A program made the position numbers and the translations under genes. DNA of 64,000 nt from Bigelowiella natans CCMP2755. Its lineage: Eukaryota; Cercozoa; Chlorarachniophyceae. Location of the stretch: positions 16,001 through 80,000 of the forward strand of contig ADNK01002159.1 of assembly GCA_000320545.1 (NCBI GenBank). Direction: 5' to 3'. The notes under the pieces were generated by a model that did no database searches, was not told the origin of the DNA, and worked only from the letters and a program-made list of their open reading frames with translations. Of this stretch, positions 23,681-36,233 are shown one piece after another. The first letter of the stretch is position 1; the number at the start of each line of letters is the position of its first letter.

Positions 23681-24476
23681 GCTCCCGAAATGTCCTCCTC
23701 CTCCTCCTCCTCCTCCTCCTCCTCCTGGTCTACGGAGAACGAAGTCCAATGCTTTTCGCCATCACCAGTTTACTTCACCGTCCGACCCTTCCCAATCTTA
23801 ATTTTACACCGCCGTCTTCATCGTCGTCATCGTCGAGTACCTACCCCCATATCGTTAGCGCACGGGAACCCCCGCTACCACAACTACTTCTGCTACTACT
23901 ACTACTACTACTACTACTACTGCTCCTCTTCCTGTGCCTCCTGCTTCAGTGGCAATAATATAGTTGTACCGAGGAGTGTCCGTTGTCTACGTTAAATCGA
24001 TGGCAGCAGCAGCAGCATCAACATCATCCCCACCCCCCTAATTAACTAACGACCGATATCCACGACGACATGTAAACAAAAAGTCACCGAAGAATAGAAT
24101 TTTACATACAACCGGGACATCAGCAGCAGCAACCACCCGGAACACGCATGGAAAGATATTACGATGATATATACTAGTAGTGACCCTTCCGCGTTGCCCC
24201 TGGCGATGTATCACAATATTGCCTAGAAAAATAGCCGCGCTATATAGATCGACAGGAAGGTTATAATGAAGACCGTCAGATACAAGATAGACAACCAACC
24301 AAAATATTTTACAATAGCTAGATAGAGTGGAGCTATGATTGCCAGCGACGACTTCAGCCCCTGACAAGTTACATCCGCCATAAATGCGAGTGCGTCTGCC
24401 CGAGCCTCATCACCTTCTACTCCTCTTTTCAGAGGCAGTACAAGGGCTCACAAACAACGTCGCCCTGCGACACTGA
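19622..24476 (+). CDS. Plant-type alpha/beta hydrolase with plastid-style leader, 12 exons, 443 aa
   Basis: Exons: 19622-19770, 19854-20304, 20413-20439, 20808-20986, 21217-21274, 21466-21496, 21652-21720, 21974-22025, 22269-22353, 22576-22701, 23014-23074, 24433-24476; phases fit. The N-terminus has a hydrophobic core (SLIALVSVCMLLI) then a Ser/Arg-rich, acid-poor stretch, as in signal-plus-transit leaders. The hydrolase core (from about residue 190) shows FPIILVLPGFGN, NARGFRATVLPIERVEW, WYINRINETI, nucleophile elbow HVVLVAHSAGGW, the lid motif GTPHHNEGGTDVTRG, FPGAHLDGIRYISVAG, GDGVIPLEAAHLPGA (acid) and LDGVWHSIDKADSWYGS (histidine). Relatives in plants are chloroplast proteins of unknown substrate. 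The 1.36-kb last intron and short final exon are the least secure part. Confidence 0.85.
20323..20342. repeat. Homopolymer G run at an intron start
   Basis: About 20 consecutive G, 19 bases after a 5' splice site of the alpha/beta hydrolase gene. Similar G or C runs sit in most of its introns (21532, 21850, 22420, 22552, 22893, 23440). Confidence 0.9.
22209..22252. repeat. CT run serving as polypyrimidine tract
   Basis: About 21 CT units end 16 bases before the 3' splice site at 22269, the place where a pyrimidine tract is needed. Confidence 0.9.
23537..23740. repeat. GT, GA and TCC runs in the last intron of the alpha/beta hydrolase gene
   Basis: A GT run (23537-23565), a GA run (23617-23680) and a TCC run (23694-23726) follow one another, with CTA/TACTAC runs near 23890-23922. 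No exon is visible between 23075 and 24432. Confidence 0.9.
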
Positions 24477-24913
24477 GGACCGTGGTGGTGTTCATTCGTC
24501 CATGGTGGATGGGATGTCAACAACAGCTTGAAGCAGCAACGTCGACAAGATGTTGCTTTGCTGGTAATAATCCTGACCATAGAATGGCGTAAGCCCTGCT
24601 AATACATATTGCCTTGAAGTATTTGCTGATGTATATAACATGTGTACGTGTGCAGTGCGCAGCATGCGACTGCATGCATGGCGCTACGCTACGCTGTAGC
24701 TGTGCATGTGACAACTTTGCTAGCAGGATGCGAATAAACGATTTCTCGTCGCTCGAGTAGCAATGTAAGCTGGCGATATGCATGCGCGTGAGGAATCGCG
24801 CGCTGCTTTCACAGGCACTAGATACGCATGCGAGTGCCGTGTACGCACCGAATATAACCGCATCACCGGCATGCAAGCATAGCAAATTAGCTAATGTAAG
24901 TCTTAATATAATT
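24477..24913. other. Convergent spacer rich in GCATGC-type palindromes
   Basis: 437 bp. From 24655 to 24880 it is crowded with GCATGC, TGCATGCA, GCGC and AGCTAG words, as in the other convergent spacers. This supports a minus-strand gene to its right. Confidence 0.6.
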
Positions 24914-25164
24914 TTACACTTCTACAACTTTGCCGGGCGAAGAACCATGTCTCCAATACTTGCTCCCTGGCTCATCCTCGCCTGAGCTAGCAAAAACCAC
25001 TGAAGCGAGTACAGCAGGCCTGCGGGTACATCCTGCAAATCACACATCATACGTCAGCATCATCACTAGCGTAAAGTCGGAAAGCAAGAAGCACGAGTCG
25101 GCACATGTACTAAATAGAAGCAGCTTGGCTGTACACGCTGCAGCACCTACACCGTTCGATATAT

Positions 25165-25209
<45 letters not shown>

Positions 25210-25780
25210 ATATACATCCACCACGTGCATGATAGCACTCAGCACAGAAACATGCTACTTCCACCTTCTCAGGATCATACAGGAACGCTGGTATATCTTC
25301 CGTCGGGAGATAAGCAACCTGCAAGACCAACAGGGTGATTAATAAACACGGCACAAAACGGCGAAGGAGGACAAGGGGCGACACATCCTGAAACGGCTCA
25401 TGCGAGGATATATGCTGAGTGTGTGCGTGAGGTTGGTGAAGCTTATACATGACAAAAGGACAAAAATGACAAAAACATCATTCGATTGTTCGTGTCCACG
25501 AGCTATCGTTCCATAACCTCGATGTTCTCTCCATCGTTCTCCACGCCGCCTCCTCGGCCTTCCCGCATCTTTTCATTGACCTACACAACAATCACCGACG
25601 GTGCATCATCCTCGCGATCGTTATTCGTCTTTCTTCCCCCCCCTCTCGCACACTTCCCTCATCCTCTTTGAGCATCAACAATCCACCTGAACGTAGAAGA
25701 CATCGTGAATGGAACCCATCAACCCAACGGAGGCACGGTAGCGGTTGACAAGCTTCAAATCGTCCGCGGATACTCGGTAT
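24914..25780 (-). CDS. Unrecognised gene, 3' part only (three exons)
   Basis: Three minus-strand exons with matching phases: 25780-25687, 25318-25222 and 25032-24914 (stop). They encode about 102 residues, including DLKLVNRYRASVGLMGSIHD, AYLPTEDIPAFLYDP, a cysteine-rich CFCAECYHARGC that could bind a metal, and a basic Ser/Gly tail. I do not recognise the family. Acceptors (TTGCAG twice) and the donor after 25687 look sound. Upstream exons and the start were not found; a possible one is near 26120-26200. The plus strand over 25700-25800 and 26074-26463 is also open and protein-like, so strand is not settled; the palindrome-rich spacer on its 3' side favours minus. Confidence 0.4.
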
Positions 25781-26703
25781 CTGGAGTCATTGTTTCGTTC
25801 GTTACGATGGTGATCAGGAAGGATCACGGTGATAAATCATTTCCATTTTGATGATAGTCGTGTCTAAATTCTCGTTTCATAAATAGCATACACAACGAAA
25901 GATCCTAACAATTCTATCTAAATATATCTGTGTGTATATCCACACTGTAGGTATCTGTGTTTTCAGGGAAAAGAGGATTGGAGGAAGAGAGAGAGAGAGG
26001 GGGAGAGAGAGAGATTGGGGGGGGGTGAGTAACCCTGTCTCCTCGTAAACTTCCTCTGCGGCTATCTGACTACGTGATTTTCCCTTTTTATCAACGAGAC
26101 CCTGCCAGTTATAAGCGTAACGTGGTTGCGCGTGTGAAAGACAGGTGTTGCGATGAGATATACGTCATCCTCACGATTTCTTCTTGCTACAACTTACTAA
26201 TACTAACAATAATAATAGTAAATTTACCATCACGTCTTAGCTATCATGCGTATTTTGCACAACTGGTGGATTCAGAAGTCGTAATGTTTCGTACCGCAGG
26301 CATCTCCAGTGTAAATCCCGCCGTTGATTTCGTTTTCGTCGTCGATGATGACAATGAAGATGATGAATCTGTGAAGAGGGAGGCATCTCAGGGTGTTGCT
26401 AGGGGTCAACAGGAGCCAGTGCTTATGGGAGAAGCAGTGACGAGGACATACGATGAACGATGATCGTTGTACTAAGGCTAATACGTTTGACCTTCACTGC
26501 TAACAGAGTCTCTGTAGTATACAGCGGGACGGAATTGTCTCACGAGTATTATAGCATCCTTTTCAGCGTGGTGAACTAAAACGCACACAGCGTCGTGGCT
26601 GCAGTGATAGCGATTACACATCATTCGAATGTAAGTCAGGCTTAGCCGTGTACGGTCAGGTCTATCGAGTTTCCAGACAGTGACCAGGCATTAAACATTA
26701 GAA
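25781..26703. other. Unresolved region with open frames on both strands
   Basis: Between the unrecognised gene and the next minus-strand gene. A plus-strand frame (26074-26463) ends in an acidic DDDNEDDE segment; a minus-strand frame near 26150-26200 reads REDDVYLIATPVFHTRNH. Neither could be joined to a confident model. A GA/C-run tract lies at 25983-26022. Confidence 0.4.
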
Positions 26704-27356
26704 CTACGAACGACAAGCCCAGGAGTTTACGGCAATACTCTCGTCAATTTTTCCTTCCATAAACGCCGAGCACGTCATGAGGTCATCTCTCTCAAAGAAG
26801 CCTCCAGAAGAAAAAGCTACCTTTCGATCAGATCCCAAGTACGCGCACGTTCGCCTTGATTAAACCTGTGCGTGATGGGTTCAACGGAGCGATTCATCTT
26901 AATCTCAATTTTTCGTTCGAAGTCACCGAATCCTTCGTGGCGTCATGAACTTGGACGGTCCCGGGTTTTCCTCCACACGAATGTCGCGAGGAAGCTGTGT
27001 ATTGGTCAAAAAACTATCCTTAGTCTCTGCCTATGGTAACCGGATGGGAGACTTTCGTGCACCATTCCTGCCCCCGTTCGATAAAATTCAAAATATTTCT
27101 TCATGCGACTGTGTTTGTGAAAAGAGAGACCGCAGGGCTTGTGCCACGTATCAGATCGTGTTCGATTCGCATTTGTGTTAGTAGTAGTAGTAACCGGCAA
27201 GTCTGGACTCTTGTCTGATGAAAAGGACCGCGCAATATATGCAGCGAAGTTTCGAGTACGGTGGTAATATCGTCGTGGGTATAACGCTTTCGTTGCCTTC
27301 AGGCTAGCGGAGGACATCGTAAATGCAAGGAGAAGCGACCGCCTTATGGCAGCCAT
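26704..27356 (-). CDS. Small basic protein with mitochondrial-type leader, 4 exons, 119 aa
   Basis: Exons (minus): 27356-27195, 26994-26927, 26865-26821, 26788-26704; phases fit (0, 2, 2) and a stop follows. Residues 1-50 are basic, Ser/Ala-rich and acid-free (MAAIRRSLLLAFTMSSASLK, then YPRRYYHRTRNF and ARSFSS), a typical mitochondrial presequence. The mature part has LPRDIRVEENPGPSKFM, RIRFNQGERARTWDLIER and DDLMTCSAFMEGKIDESI. I do not recognise the family; size and composition suit a small matrix or inner-membrane-complex subunit, which is inference. The exon 4 acceptor lies in a GAGAGAG string, so its exact position could shift. Confidence 0.65.
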
Positions 27357-27934
27357 CAGGATCTAATTTTCGCTACGACATCACCAGAATGTAGTCGTCA
27401 CTCTTATTCGCAATTGATTTGCATATGAATTCATGTGTAGCTCCCATCTCCCCTGGATTACCAGAAAAAATCGACAAAATCTTTGCCCGAACACCAAAAC
27501 TGACGCGTGTTGCCAATTGTGTTGCCAGAAGCCATCAAGAGTACACTCACATTTCCAGGTTCTTAGTGGGTTGTATTCTGGACTGGATGTTTCGACTGGA
27601 TTCAGTGCCATTTTCGCAGTTTCGGCCCGTTTTTCTCGGTTATTGACAACTCTCCGTCGCGGTGGTTGTGTATGTTGCGCGCCAGCGCGGCGAACAAAAA
27701 ATCAAAGCAAGTGAAAACTTTCACTCCCCCACGATCGGTCAAAAATCTCTTGAATTTCGATGGAAATGCGATCAATGTCTTGTCGCTAAAAGAATATCAA
27801 ATGTGTTTCCATGTTCAAAGAATGATTTTGTTGTATTTGTTGTTTTCTTCCGTCTCGAACTTTCACATCTCAGCCCCTCAGTTCAACAAATCACATCTCG
27901 CGAGCGCTTTCGTGCTCCCATTCTCTCGAGTAAC
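27357..27934. promoter_or_regulatory. Divergent spacer between two small-protein genes
   Basis: 578 bp holding both 5' ends. Plus-strand frames here are open (27662-27947) but lack domain content and are probably 5' UTR. Confidence 0.4.
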
Positions 27935-29324
27935 ATGTCAGAATTGAAGCCTGTTTCGAAAGTTCATCATGGGTTTATGAGAGCAACGGGGAAAAGAAAG
28001 CGAGTGGGCGGAAAGCCAAAACAGGATAAAAGGAGAAAAGAGGGTGGCGGGTCGCGTCCAGAGAAAATATGGAATTCATGGAATCTATTCCAAGAGAAAT
28101 ATGGGATGGCCAAACCAGAAGGAGAAAACAAGGAGCAAGTAGTTGAAGAAAATAAGGAACAGGATGCTTTCGCAGCGTTCCAGAAACTCACCCCTGAGCA
28201 AAAGGAGATCCTCAAGCGCGATGCTGAGGAACTGAATAAGACCGGGTGGGTGTTCGCACCATCCACACAACACAGCTATCAAATCTCACCTTGCCCCTTA
28301 CCCCCTACAGGTTCGAGGAAATGGAACCAAGCCACGAAAAATTTAATCCAACTGCTTTTGGGAAGCTCATTGAAACCATGGACGCTGCGTCCGCAGATGC
28401 CTACGACATGTAAACACGAAGAACATGCAATGAAGCCTCCTCGACGTCACCCTATCTGAGCTCAGAAGCGTTATCTTTTTGTTTTCAGGGGTGGAAGCTG
28501 TGCTTTCGTGCTCTACCATAAGGAAATGGGACGATACTCAAGTTCAGCCTCAGGAGAATTTGAGTCTCAGGCCGCGTTGGTTCGTCTTACAGACCTTGGA
28601 GAAGCGATCGAACACCCCAATGGAACTCCCCCAGACAAGTATTTACACCACATTTGCTGCCCTGCTTTCTCCTTTGTGTTGGTGTCTGCGTGTGATTGCC
28701 CAATGAGATACAGTAAGGAACACCCATCCTGACATAAATTCAGATGGTCATCAAGGCTCGAAAGCAGCGCGAAGGGGACGAGGAAGCACTACCATAAGCT
28801 GGTGCGAAAGCACTTCAAAAACACCATGGGGACTGACCGCCTGCCTTGGAAGGCTTTGAATGAAGGCTCGAAGAAAATATCACACTGGCCATTAGTGCGA
28901 TATCCTACCCACTTCCACCTTTTGAACAAGCCAGAATGCAAGGAAATACTCAAAGTAAAAAAACTGAAATTGATGAATCCTGAGTCGGATTCAGACTCGG
29001 AAAATGAGGGACCCGAGATGACTCCACATGGCACCTTCGAGACGTACGCGAAATATGTGTTAGCAACGATCGAAATTCCAGACGAAGACAAGGGTGGCGT
29101 CGATCCGAGAGCACTGAAACTGCACGAATTCCTTAAACGCGAAACATTGGCCATGCTGAGAGAAAGGGGTATGATGAGGACGAAACATAAACATAATCAC
29201 TCTGCATCAAAATGTTGAGTTCTCCGAGAAAAGGAAAGACAGATAGGATATCGATCCTGCGCGCCACATAACAGAACCGTATACCTTTTCCATTTTTCAA
29301 CTGTTATGAAACCAGAAGCAACTA

Positions 29325-29376
<52 letters not shown>

Positions 29377-29954
29377 TCATACAATATTAGTATGGCCTGT
29401 TCAATGTTTCCCGTGATAAAATTTTCTCAGGATTCCGAGATCTTCCTTCAGAGCAGACGAAAGAGAAAACTAGCGATCTCACCCCGTTCGCACTGAAGGA
29501 CGAGGATCAGAAGGGAGGGGAGAGGCCGGAGGCATCATTGTTCGCGCCTCCACCCCCCCCACCCCCACCGCAGCCACCACAAATCCCGCAGCCACAGATT
29601 GAGCCAGCATCGCAGATCGTAACTGCACAGCTCGTCTCATCACAGATTGTGCCTCCTCCGCAGATTGACGACTCAGAAGCTCAGAAGACAGCGGTTTGTG
29701 GACCACGCCATTTCGAATGGGATTAACCAACCCTCCTAAGATTCGTTATTATTATTAATTACGTGCCACGCCGTGATTGCGTGCTTCTCAACGTCTCAAC
29801 ACAACTTGTGAACGCGAATGTTTGTACGCAGGAGTTATTGGGAGATGTAAAGCCTGTGACGACCGAGGCCGCCGAGACAGTGGTAAAGAATGTTTTTTCA
29901 CTTTTTTGTTGTTGGTGGTGGTGGATATGTGCGATGTCCGCATTGGAATGGCGC

Positions 29955-30005
<51 letters not shown>

Positions 30006-30110
30006 TTTATTCCATTGTAAGCACAACCTATTTGTGACACCTATCATCACGAAGCGTGAATCTTATAGTCTCTTATCTTCTGGCAGGCACAATCTGTAAC
30101 GAGTGACTGA
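27935..30110 (+). CDS. Basic, probably nuclear protein with Pro-rich tail, 7 exons, 440 aa
   Basis: Exons: 27935-28245, 28311-28409, 28489-28638, 28744-29168, 29431-29693, 29832-29882, 30087-30110; phases fit and give 440 aa. The N-terminus has clustered basic residues (TGKRKRVGGKPKQDKRRK) typical of a nuclear-localisation signal, then a Trp/Lys-rich helical stretch (SWNLFQEKYG ... KLTPEQKEILKRDAEELN) that faintly resembles an HMG box. The middle is Trp/Lys/His-rich (KHYHKLVRKHFKN, LPWKALNEGSKK, HWPLVRYPTHFHLL), followed by an acidic SDSDSENE patch and a Pro/Gln-rich tail. I cannot name a family. The last two short exons rest on splice-site and phase fit only. Confidence 0.75.
29322..29370. 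repeat. TA run, intronic
   Basis: About 22 TA units, inside the intron before exon 5 of the basic nuclear-type gene. A second TA run is at 29957-29996 in the last intron. Confidence 0.9.
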
Positions 30111-30240
30111 TAAGTGCAGACCATGGTAGTAAGAAAGTTGTGGAATAGAGTACAAGCAACACGGAGATGCTAAAAATTATGATGATGCTTACTTTGTTTT
30201 TAACCTAAGGCTAATACTCTAGTATACAAATATGCACACC

Positions 30241-30284
<44 letters not shown>

Positions 30285-31139
30285 AGTTGATACGTGATAC
30301 CTAGCCTTAGTACCAGAATATGGTATTTCATGTGCTGCTGCTGATGCTCTTTGTTGCACATATGAACGTATACAGGTAATTGCTCTTCAAAATTCTTCAT
30401 CATAGCAGCACAGAAGTTGCCTAGGACAGTTCTTCTCGAAAAATCACATTTTGTCGTTACGTGCAAATGTAAAAGTATTGCAATAAATCATTTTGATTCT
30501 GATCATGGTATATAGAGGCATTAACTTTGAAACAGTGTTCAATCCTGGACCATGCCATGCTAGCATGCTGCGCCAACGTGCATAAAGAGAAAAATCTCTA
30601 CATGTAGCGAATGACGCATTCGCGTCACAATGATCGTAGTTCCTATTGTGAGCAGGGCGCAGAAGCTGGCGTACACACTGCATGCAATTTTGTCATTGTT
30701 CGCGATCCGATGCGATGAACTTGCCGCAGTCGATCGTGCATGCAGGCGCGTGCATGTGTGCATGTTTCGTGTGGATCGATCGCTAGATCGCATCGCAGGT
30801 GCACGACTCGCATTGTTTGTACTTCAATGCTGGACGCACATTTAGACACGTGCTGTGTCGAAAAAGGACCATAGACACGGTGTACAATTCACATTCATGA
30901 TGCATGATGCATGTGCACCTTGTCCGCTTCTAGCATTTCAAAGAACTGCATCACACTGATGAGTACGCTGATTTATATGGGTTGTCGCAGGGATAAAATG
31001 CTATGGTTTTTGATGTTTTTGGCACATTTTTATCTCTGATTTTGGTTTCCGAACAAAAACTGCATTTTGCCCCCGTGACAACCACAGGACACGTCGTCTG
31101 CCCTCTCCCCTTTCTTTGCATCCGAAGCCGGCCATTGAG
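30111..31139. other. Spacer between co-directional genes with GA run and palindrome cluster
   Basis: 1029 bp. A GA run lies at 30244-30280. From 30555 to 30960 it is rich in GCATGC, GCTAGC, GATCGATC and ATGCAT palindromes, the signature otherwise seen at convergent gene ends. No exon could be supported on either strand. Confidence 0.5.
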
Positions 31140-32156
31140 ATGTTCCGACTGGCTCGACGCCTGGCCCTTGGGGCCTCGGCTTCATTCGCGACATCTGCAG
31201 CGGTTATAATTGGGGCGGAAGAGGGGAGAGGGGAATTCATTCTGCTTCTCACTTCCTCAATCGACTGCGCTTTCTCAGGTTTTGTATCTCTACGACGACG
31301 AGGTGTTCGACGCGGCAGTCAGGTGAGCAAAGGAGAAAGAGGAAGTACAACGGAACTTCTGGTTTAAAAAAAGAAGGGAAAGGAATCCTTATATTTGATG
31401 CAATGTTGTCGCAGTGATTGGGCTTGCCAAAGAACGATGCCTTTTCTTTTTTAGGGTGGGAAGATGCGGAGTCACCGTTGTCAAAATGACAAGTAGCTAT
31501 ACCTACCACCGATGGGGAATTGACGGCGAGGCCAAACGAGAAGCCACAAATAAAGCTCACAAAATGTAAACCCCCCCTTCCCCCTTGTTCCGACTTTCCA
31601 GCGATTTTACTTTATTCTATCTTCCTTACTCACAGAAATGCGGAGCGTCTTCGCGAGATGCTATTTCAAAACAAAGGCATATACATCAAGGTTTTCGCTC
31701 TAGATATAGGAGGCACAATTCTCAACACGAGTGCTATTTCTTTCTTCCTGTCTTCCAAGCATGTTTCTGTCTTTCAAACAAGGTTGGGCAATACCTTGGA
31801 ACGTTGGACTATATGATTCCTACAACCTATGTGGAGACGATGCGAGGTCAATTTATCGCATGTCGGTATTTTGTTTGATGGTGACAGTTTCGATTCATGA
31901 TGATTGTATTCTTCAACTAACTGATGGATGCTTTGTTGCGTTATGGTCCAGGCTGCTTCGATGACGCGCCATCGAGTAAAACGAAACTACCTTTCCACAA
32001 TTTCCTCGCATCTCGAACGAACAAAGCATTGACGACTATAGCAGTGCCTCGCAATTTTAAAAACTTGACCGCACACAGGGAATGGAGAGGATGATTACAG
32101 AAGAACGTGACAAACGAAAAAGCATAATGGCCGCAATACCGTGTGCTTGCGTACGG

Positions 32157-32187
<31 letters not shown>

Positions 32188-32745
32188 TGTGTTTGCTTTT
32201 TGTGTGTAAATTATTTTCATATAATTTTAGGTAGCTGGGAAGAGGTGGAGGAGACGATCAAGAATGAAATGAAACGGTTAATATACCCCAACGAAGAAGG
32301 ATGATTTCGCACAGCGCCAAGCTGATGCGGCAAAATAATCAGGAAATGCTATCTTCTCAGGCCTATTAGCGGTATCTTCAAATATATCGACAAGAAACCA
32401 ATCGCATCTGCTTCGCTTGCGCAGGTGATAACCTACTTTCAAGACACAAATCGCACTGTACGAAGTAATACAACCATACGCTTTACAGGTTCATCGAGGT
32501 GTTACACATGACGGTGTCGAGGTCCGCAACCCCCCCCCCCCGGCCCTCTAGCACTTAATAACACTCGCGGATAGACGCTAGTGTGTATTTTAGCCATAGT
32601 TATTCCTATGCTCTTTACCACCAAAGATGATAGGAAAGAATTAACACCAATACCCAGGTTAATTAATATCAGGTAGCAATCAAGGTGCAGCACCCGCATT
32701 TGAAACGTAAGCATAGCCCACTTTCTATAAAATATATATACAATA

Positions 32746-32782
<37 letters not shown>

Positions 32783-35391
32783 TGATTATTTACGATAGGT
32801 ATGGCGCGGACGGAAGTCTTTATTGTCGAAAGTAAAACAGAGCTATTTTTAAGCCTAAAATATTAACAAATATATGTGTATAATAAAAATATATATATGA
32901 ATATACATATGTGCCAAAAAGACATTCGTTTCTCCTTTGTACCGTCGATTTATGGGTATTGTTACCAAGATGTTCATCTTGCAGAGCTGTTGGCCGCAAT
33001 CCGCATCTTCCAGCCAGATTTTGGTTTCCAGGTGATATCGCCCTGTTTCATCGTTTCGCTGCGTATAGAGTATCCCCCCCCCCCCCCCCCCCCCCCCATC
33101 TTTTCCCACAAATGTTGTAGTACACATATAGGTAGGAGCGTCTGTGATTTTTTAAATGTATTTGTTGTCACGTGATGGTGGACTCCCCGTTGTGTCTGTG
33201 ATAGTCTAACTCTGTTCTGTTGTTAGTGGCTTGTAGAGGAGATGAAGCTCAATATCCCGAAGGTGTGGACCTCAAGAGAGAGGGATTCGTTGCCCGATGT
33301 TGTGCATGATCAGATACTCGTTTTTGAGAGACTTTGTCCGCAACCCGTACGACACACACGGCAAGCACAACCTACGCATTCTATCTCCGTTCTCAATCTG
33401 TCTGTCTATAATATATAATACATATACATATATAAATATGTGCGTGTGTGTGTGTGCGCGCGTGTATGTGTGTGTTCTTATGGCCAGGAACTCAACTTTA
33501 AAGAAGAAGCCAGGAACGCAAATCGATGCCGTACTCTTCTCCAAGGTCGTTCGGATTTTTAAAAAAACTGTTTCGTGGCCAACAAATCAAGCATTGACCG
33601 GAGTAGCATGAATCATCCCGTGTTGCTCTAAGATTCCTCGTCAATTGTCCCCTGAAAACACACCTGCTTCTTCACCGTATGTTCCGTCTCCTCCGTCTCC
33701 TCCTCCTCCTCCTCCTCCTCCTCTGTAGGCTTTGGTGACACCGTCGTTGTGCCAGAGATTCTGCATGAGCTTTCTACCGAGAAAGTCCTGACGATGAGCT
33801 TCGAGCATGGTTGCAAGGTGAATAGCAATCGCGGTGATAACACCACGACTCATCACCCCCTTCTCCAATCATGTTCTTGGCAGATATCCGACAAGTCAGC
33901 GATAGAGGCACAGGGGATCTTGGCGCGAGACGTTGCGAGAAGTCTTTCTACGGTGTTCGCGGAGCTCATCTTCAAGCACGGGTAACAACAACAACAACAA
34001 CAACAACAACGACGACCGTTTTCATCATCATCATCAGGGATGGGAGGAGTAAGGAGAAACCACACATCTGAGCAGCGTCGTCGAAATAGGGAGAGGGGTT
34101 AGGGAGAGGGGCAGAGAAGAGAGAGGGGGGAGAGATAAAGAGACAGGGAGATCCTGCTTTTCCAGCATTTATTGAAGCAAACGTTTCTTTCGGCCTTCCC
34201 CATTTTCACTTCTTCTTCTGTATAGTTTCGTTCGTATTTGTCTTCGTTTCATCCGTCCTTTACATACACACGCCTCTCACCATTGCTACTGCTTCTCCTC
34301 TGCATCTCTTCTATATCACACTTTCGTGCCCCCGCGCTGCCAGATTCGTGCACTGCGACCCTCATCCTGGTGTGAGGCGATGATGATGATGACGATGATA
34401 ATGATAATGATAATGATGATGATGATGATGATGATGATGACGATGATAATGATAATGATGATGATAATGATGATGATGATGATGATGATTATGACCAAAT
34501 TATATCGTTTTGTAGTCACTGAAGCACTCACATCCATAAATGCAATTACACAGACGCACTCTTTCTCCCCCCCCACACTACCGCACCCATATCTCATTGT
34601 TGTTCTTCATTGGGTGCTAGGGAATGTACTCGTGAGGAGAAAAAGTAGCAGAAATAGCAACGATATGACATCTAGCAGTGGTAGTCAGAGAGTAGAGAGT
34701 ACACACACATACACACACACACACACTGAGCATTATTATAAAGACAAAGTCATACATACACACACCTAGCAAAAAGGCAAGAGAGCGGTAGAGAGGAGGG
34801 TGGTAACATATGAACTTAACGCTGTTTCTCCCTGCTTCTCTCTCCCTCTATCTCTCCTCAATGTCTCCTCTTAAACAATCAACCATTTAATCTCCGCGCT
34901 AACATAATCCACCGGTGTATTCCTGCAAATTGGTACTCTCTATGCGGCTGTGTTACGCGAAAGATGAGCGCCACGGTGTGCAGCTCGTGATATTAGACCA
35001 TGGACTTTACAGGTAGTTCTGCTGGTAAAAAAAAAAAGCGCGTGCGCGGGGGGAGGGGGGGGGGGTTGAAGTGGGAAATCATGGTGCCTTTATGAAATCT
35101 CGACAGCTTTGTATTGAATGACCTGGTGCCTTTATGAAATCTCGACAGCTTTGTATTGAATGTCCTGACCGCCAACTTGATTGTTACTCTTCTTTCTCTG
35201 CTGCTGCTGCTGCTGCTGCGACTGGTGGCAACACTACCAACCACATCACAGGGAGCTGGACGACAAGATACGGTATCATAGCAGACGTGTAGAGACACTT
35301 GTGTGAATATGCTTGTGTATGTCTCTGTGTATGTGTCGTGAAACAAATATGTGTGGAGGGCCAAAGACAGACAAAGAGTATAAGAAAGAGA

Positions 35392-35436
<45 letters not shown>

Positions 35437-36189
35437 CTCCGAAGTTACGAGTTTCTTGCTGCTGCCGCACCAAACTTTATAGTCTTGAACTCTGCGAGAT
35501 GTGGAAAGGCATCGTCATGGCTGACGCAGAATCAATAAAGGTTGCCGTTGGATTTTATTCCTCGTATGTGTGAGTATACCTATGGAGATGCGTGCGTGTA
35601 CGTGCGTGCGTTCTTTGCAATGAGGAGGAAAAGGCGATATTTCTTCTCTATTTCCCCTACTAGTCCACACTGAGTGTACCGCTGCTGCTGCTGCTGCTGC
35701 TGCTGATACAGGCATCTTCAAAGCGGCTCGGGATAAGGTCAAAGTGGATGGACGAACGGTTTCCGGGAATGGTAGTTTGATGCTGCAAGTTCTGCTCTCT
35801 TCCTGGCTTTACATGTTGGCATCTGTGCAAAGGGCCGCTGTGTATAGAGTAGCGGAACAAAACCATGCAGGCTGGCTTCTGAACTTCTCTCTTGCCATTG
35901 GCGGGTTTTTGTCATCAGGACCTCTCCCACACGCTGATTGCTGCGATGTTAAGTGCGAAAGAGTGGAGCGTAATCGCAATGCAAGGTGCTGGATTTCTAT
36001 TGACTCTATAGAATATGAAGTGTGTACTCTTTCCTGCTATTTACTACTGTAATAATCGGCGTGCTATTGCTGCACGTGTGCGCTCTTGACCGTGTGGGAA
36101 GTCGGAGGATCGATGGTTCTTCTCGCCGTCGTTCAAGTGTCCAACATGTAGATTTTGTGTTGCAGCTATATCATATAGGTTTGCGCACA

Positions 36190-36233
<44 letters not shown>

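Noticed and set aside
30555-30960. Possible tRNA or structured RNA gene in the palindrome cluster
   Set aside because: I could not fold a cloverleaf with the conserved A and B box words; the palindromes are short and scattered.
34316-34597. An Ile-rich minus-strand frame and its Met-rich plus-strand partner
   Set aside because: Translation of a GAT microsatellite.
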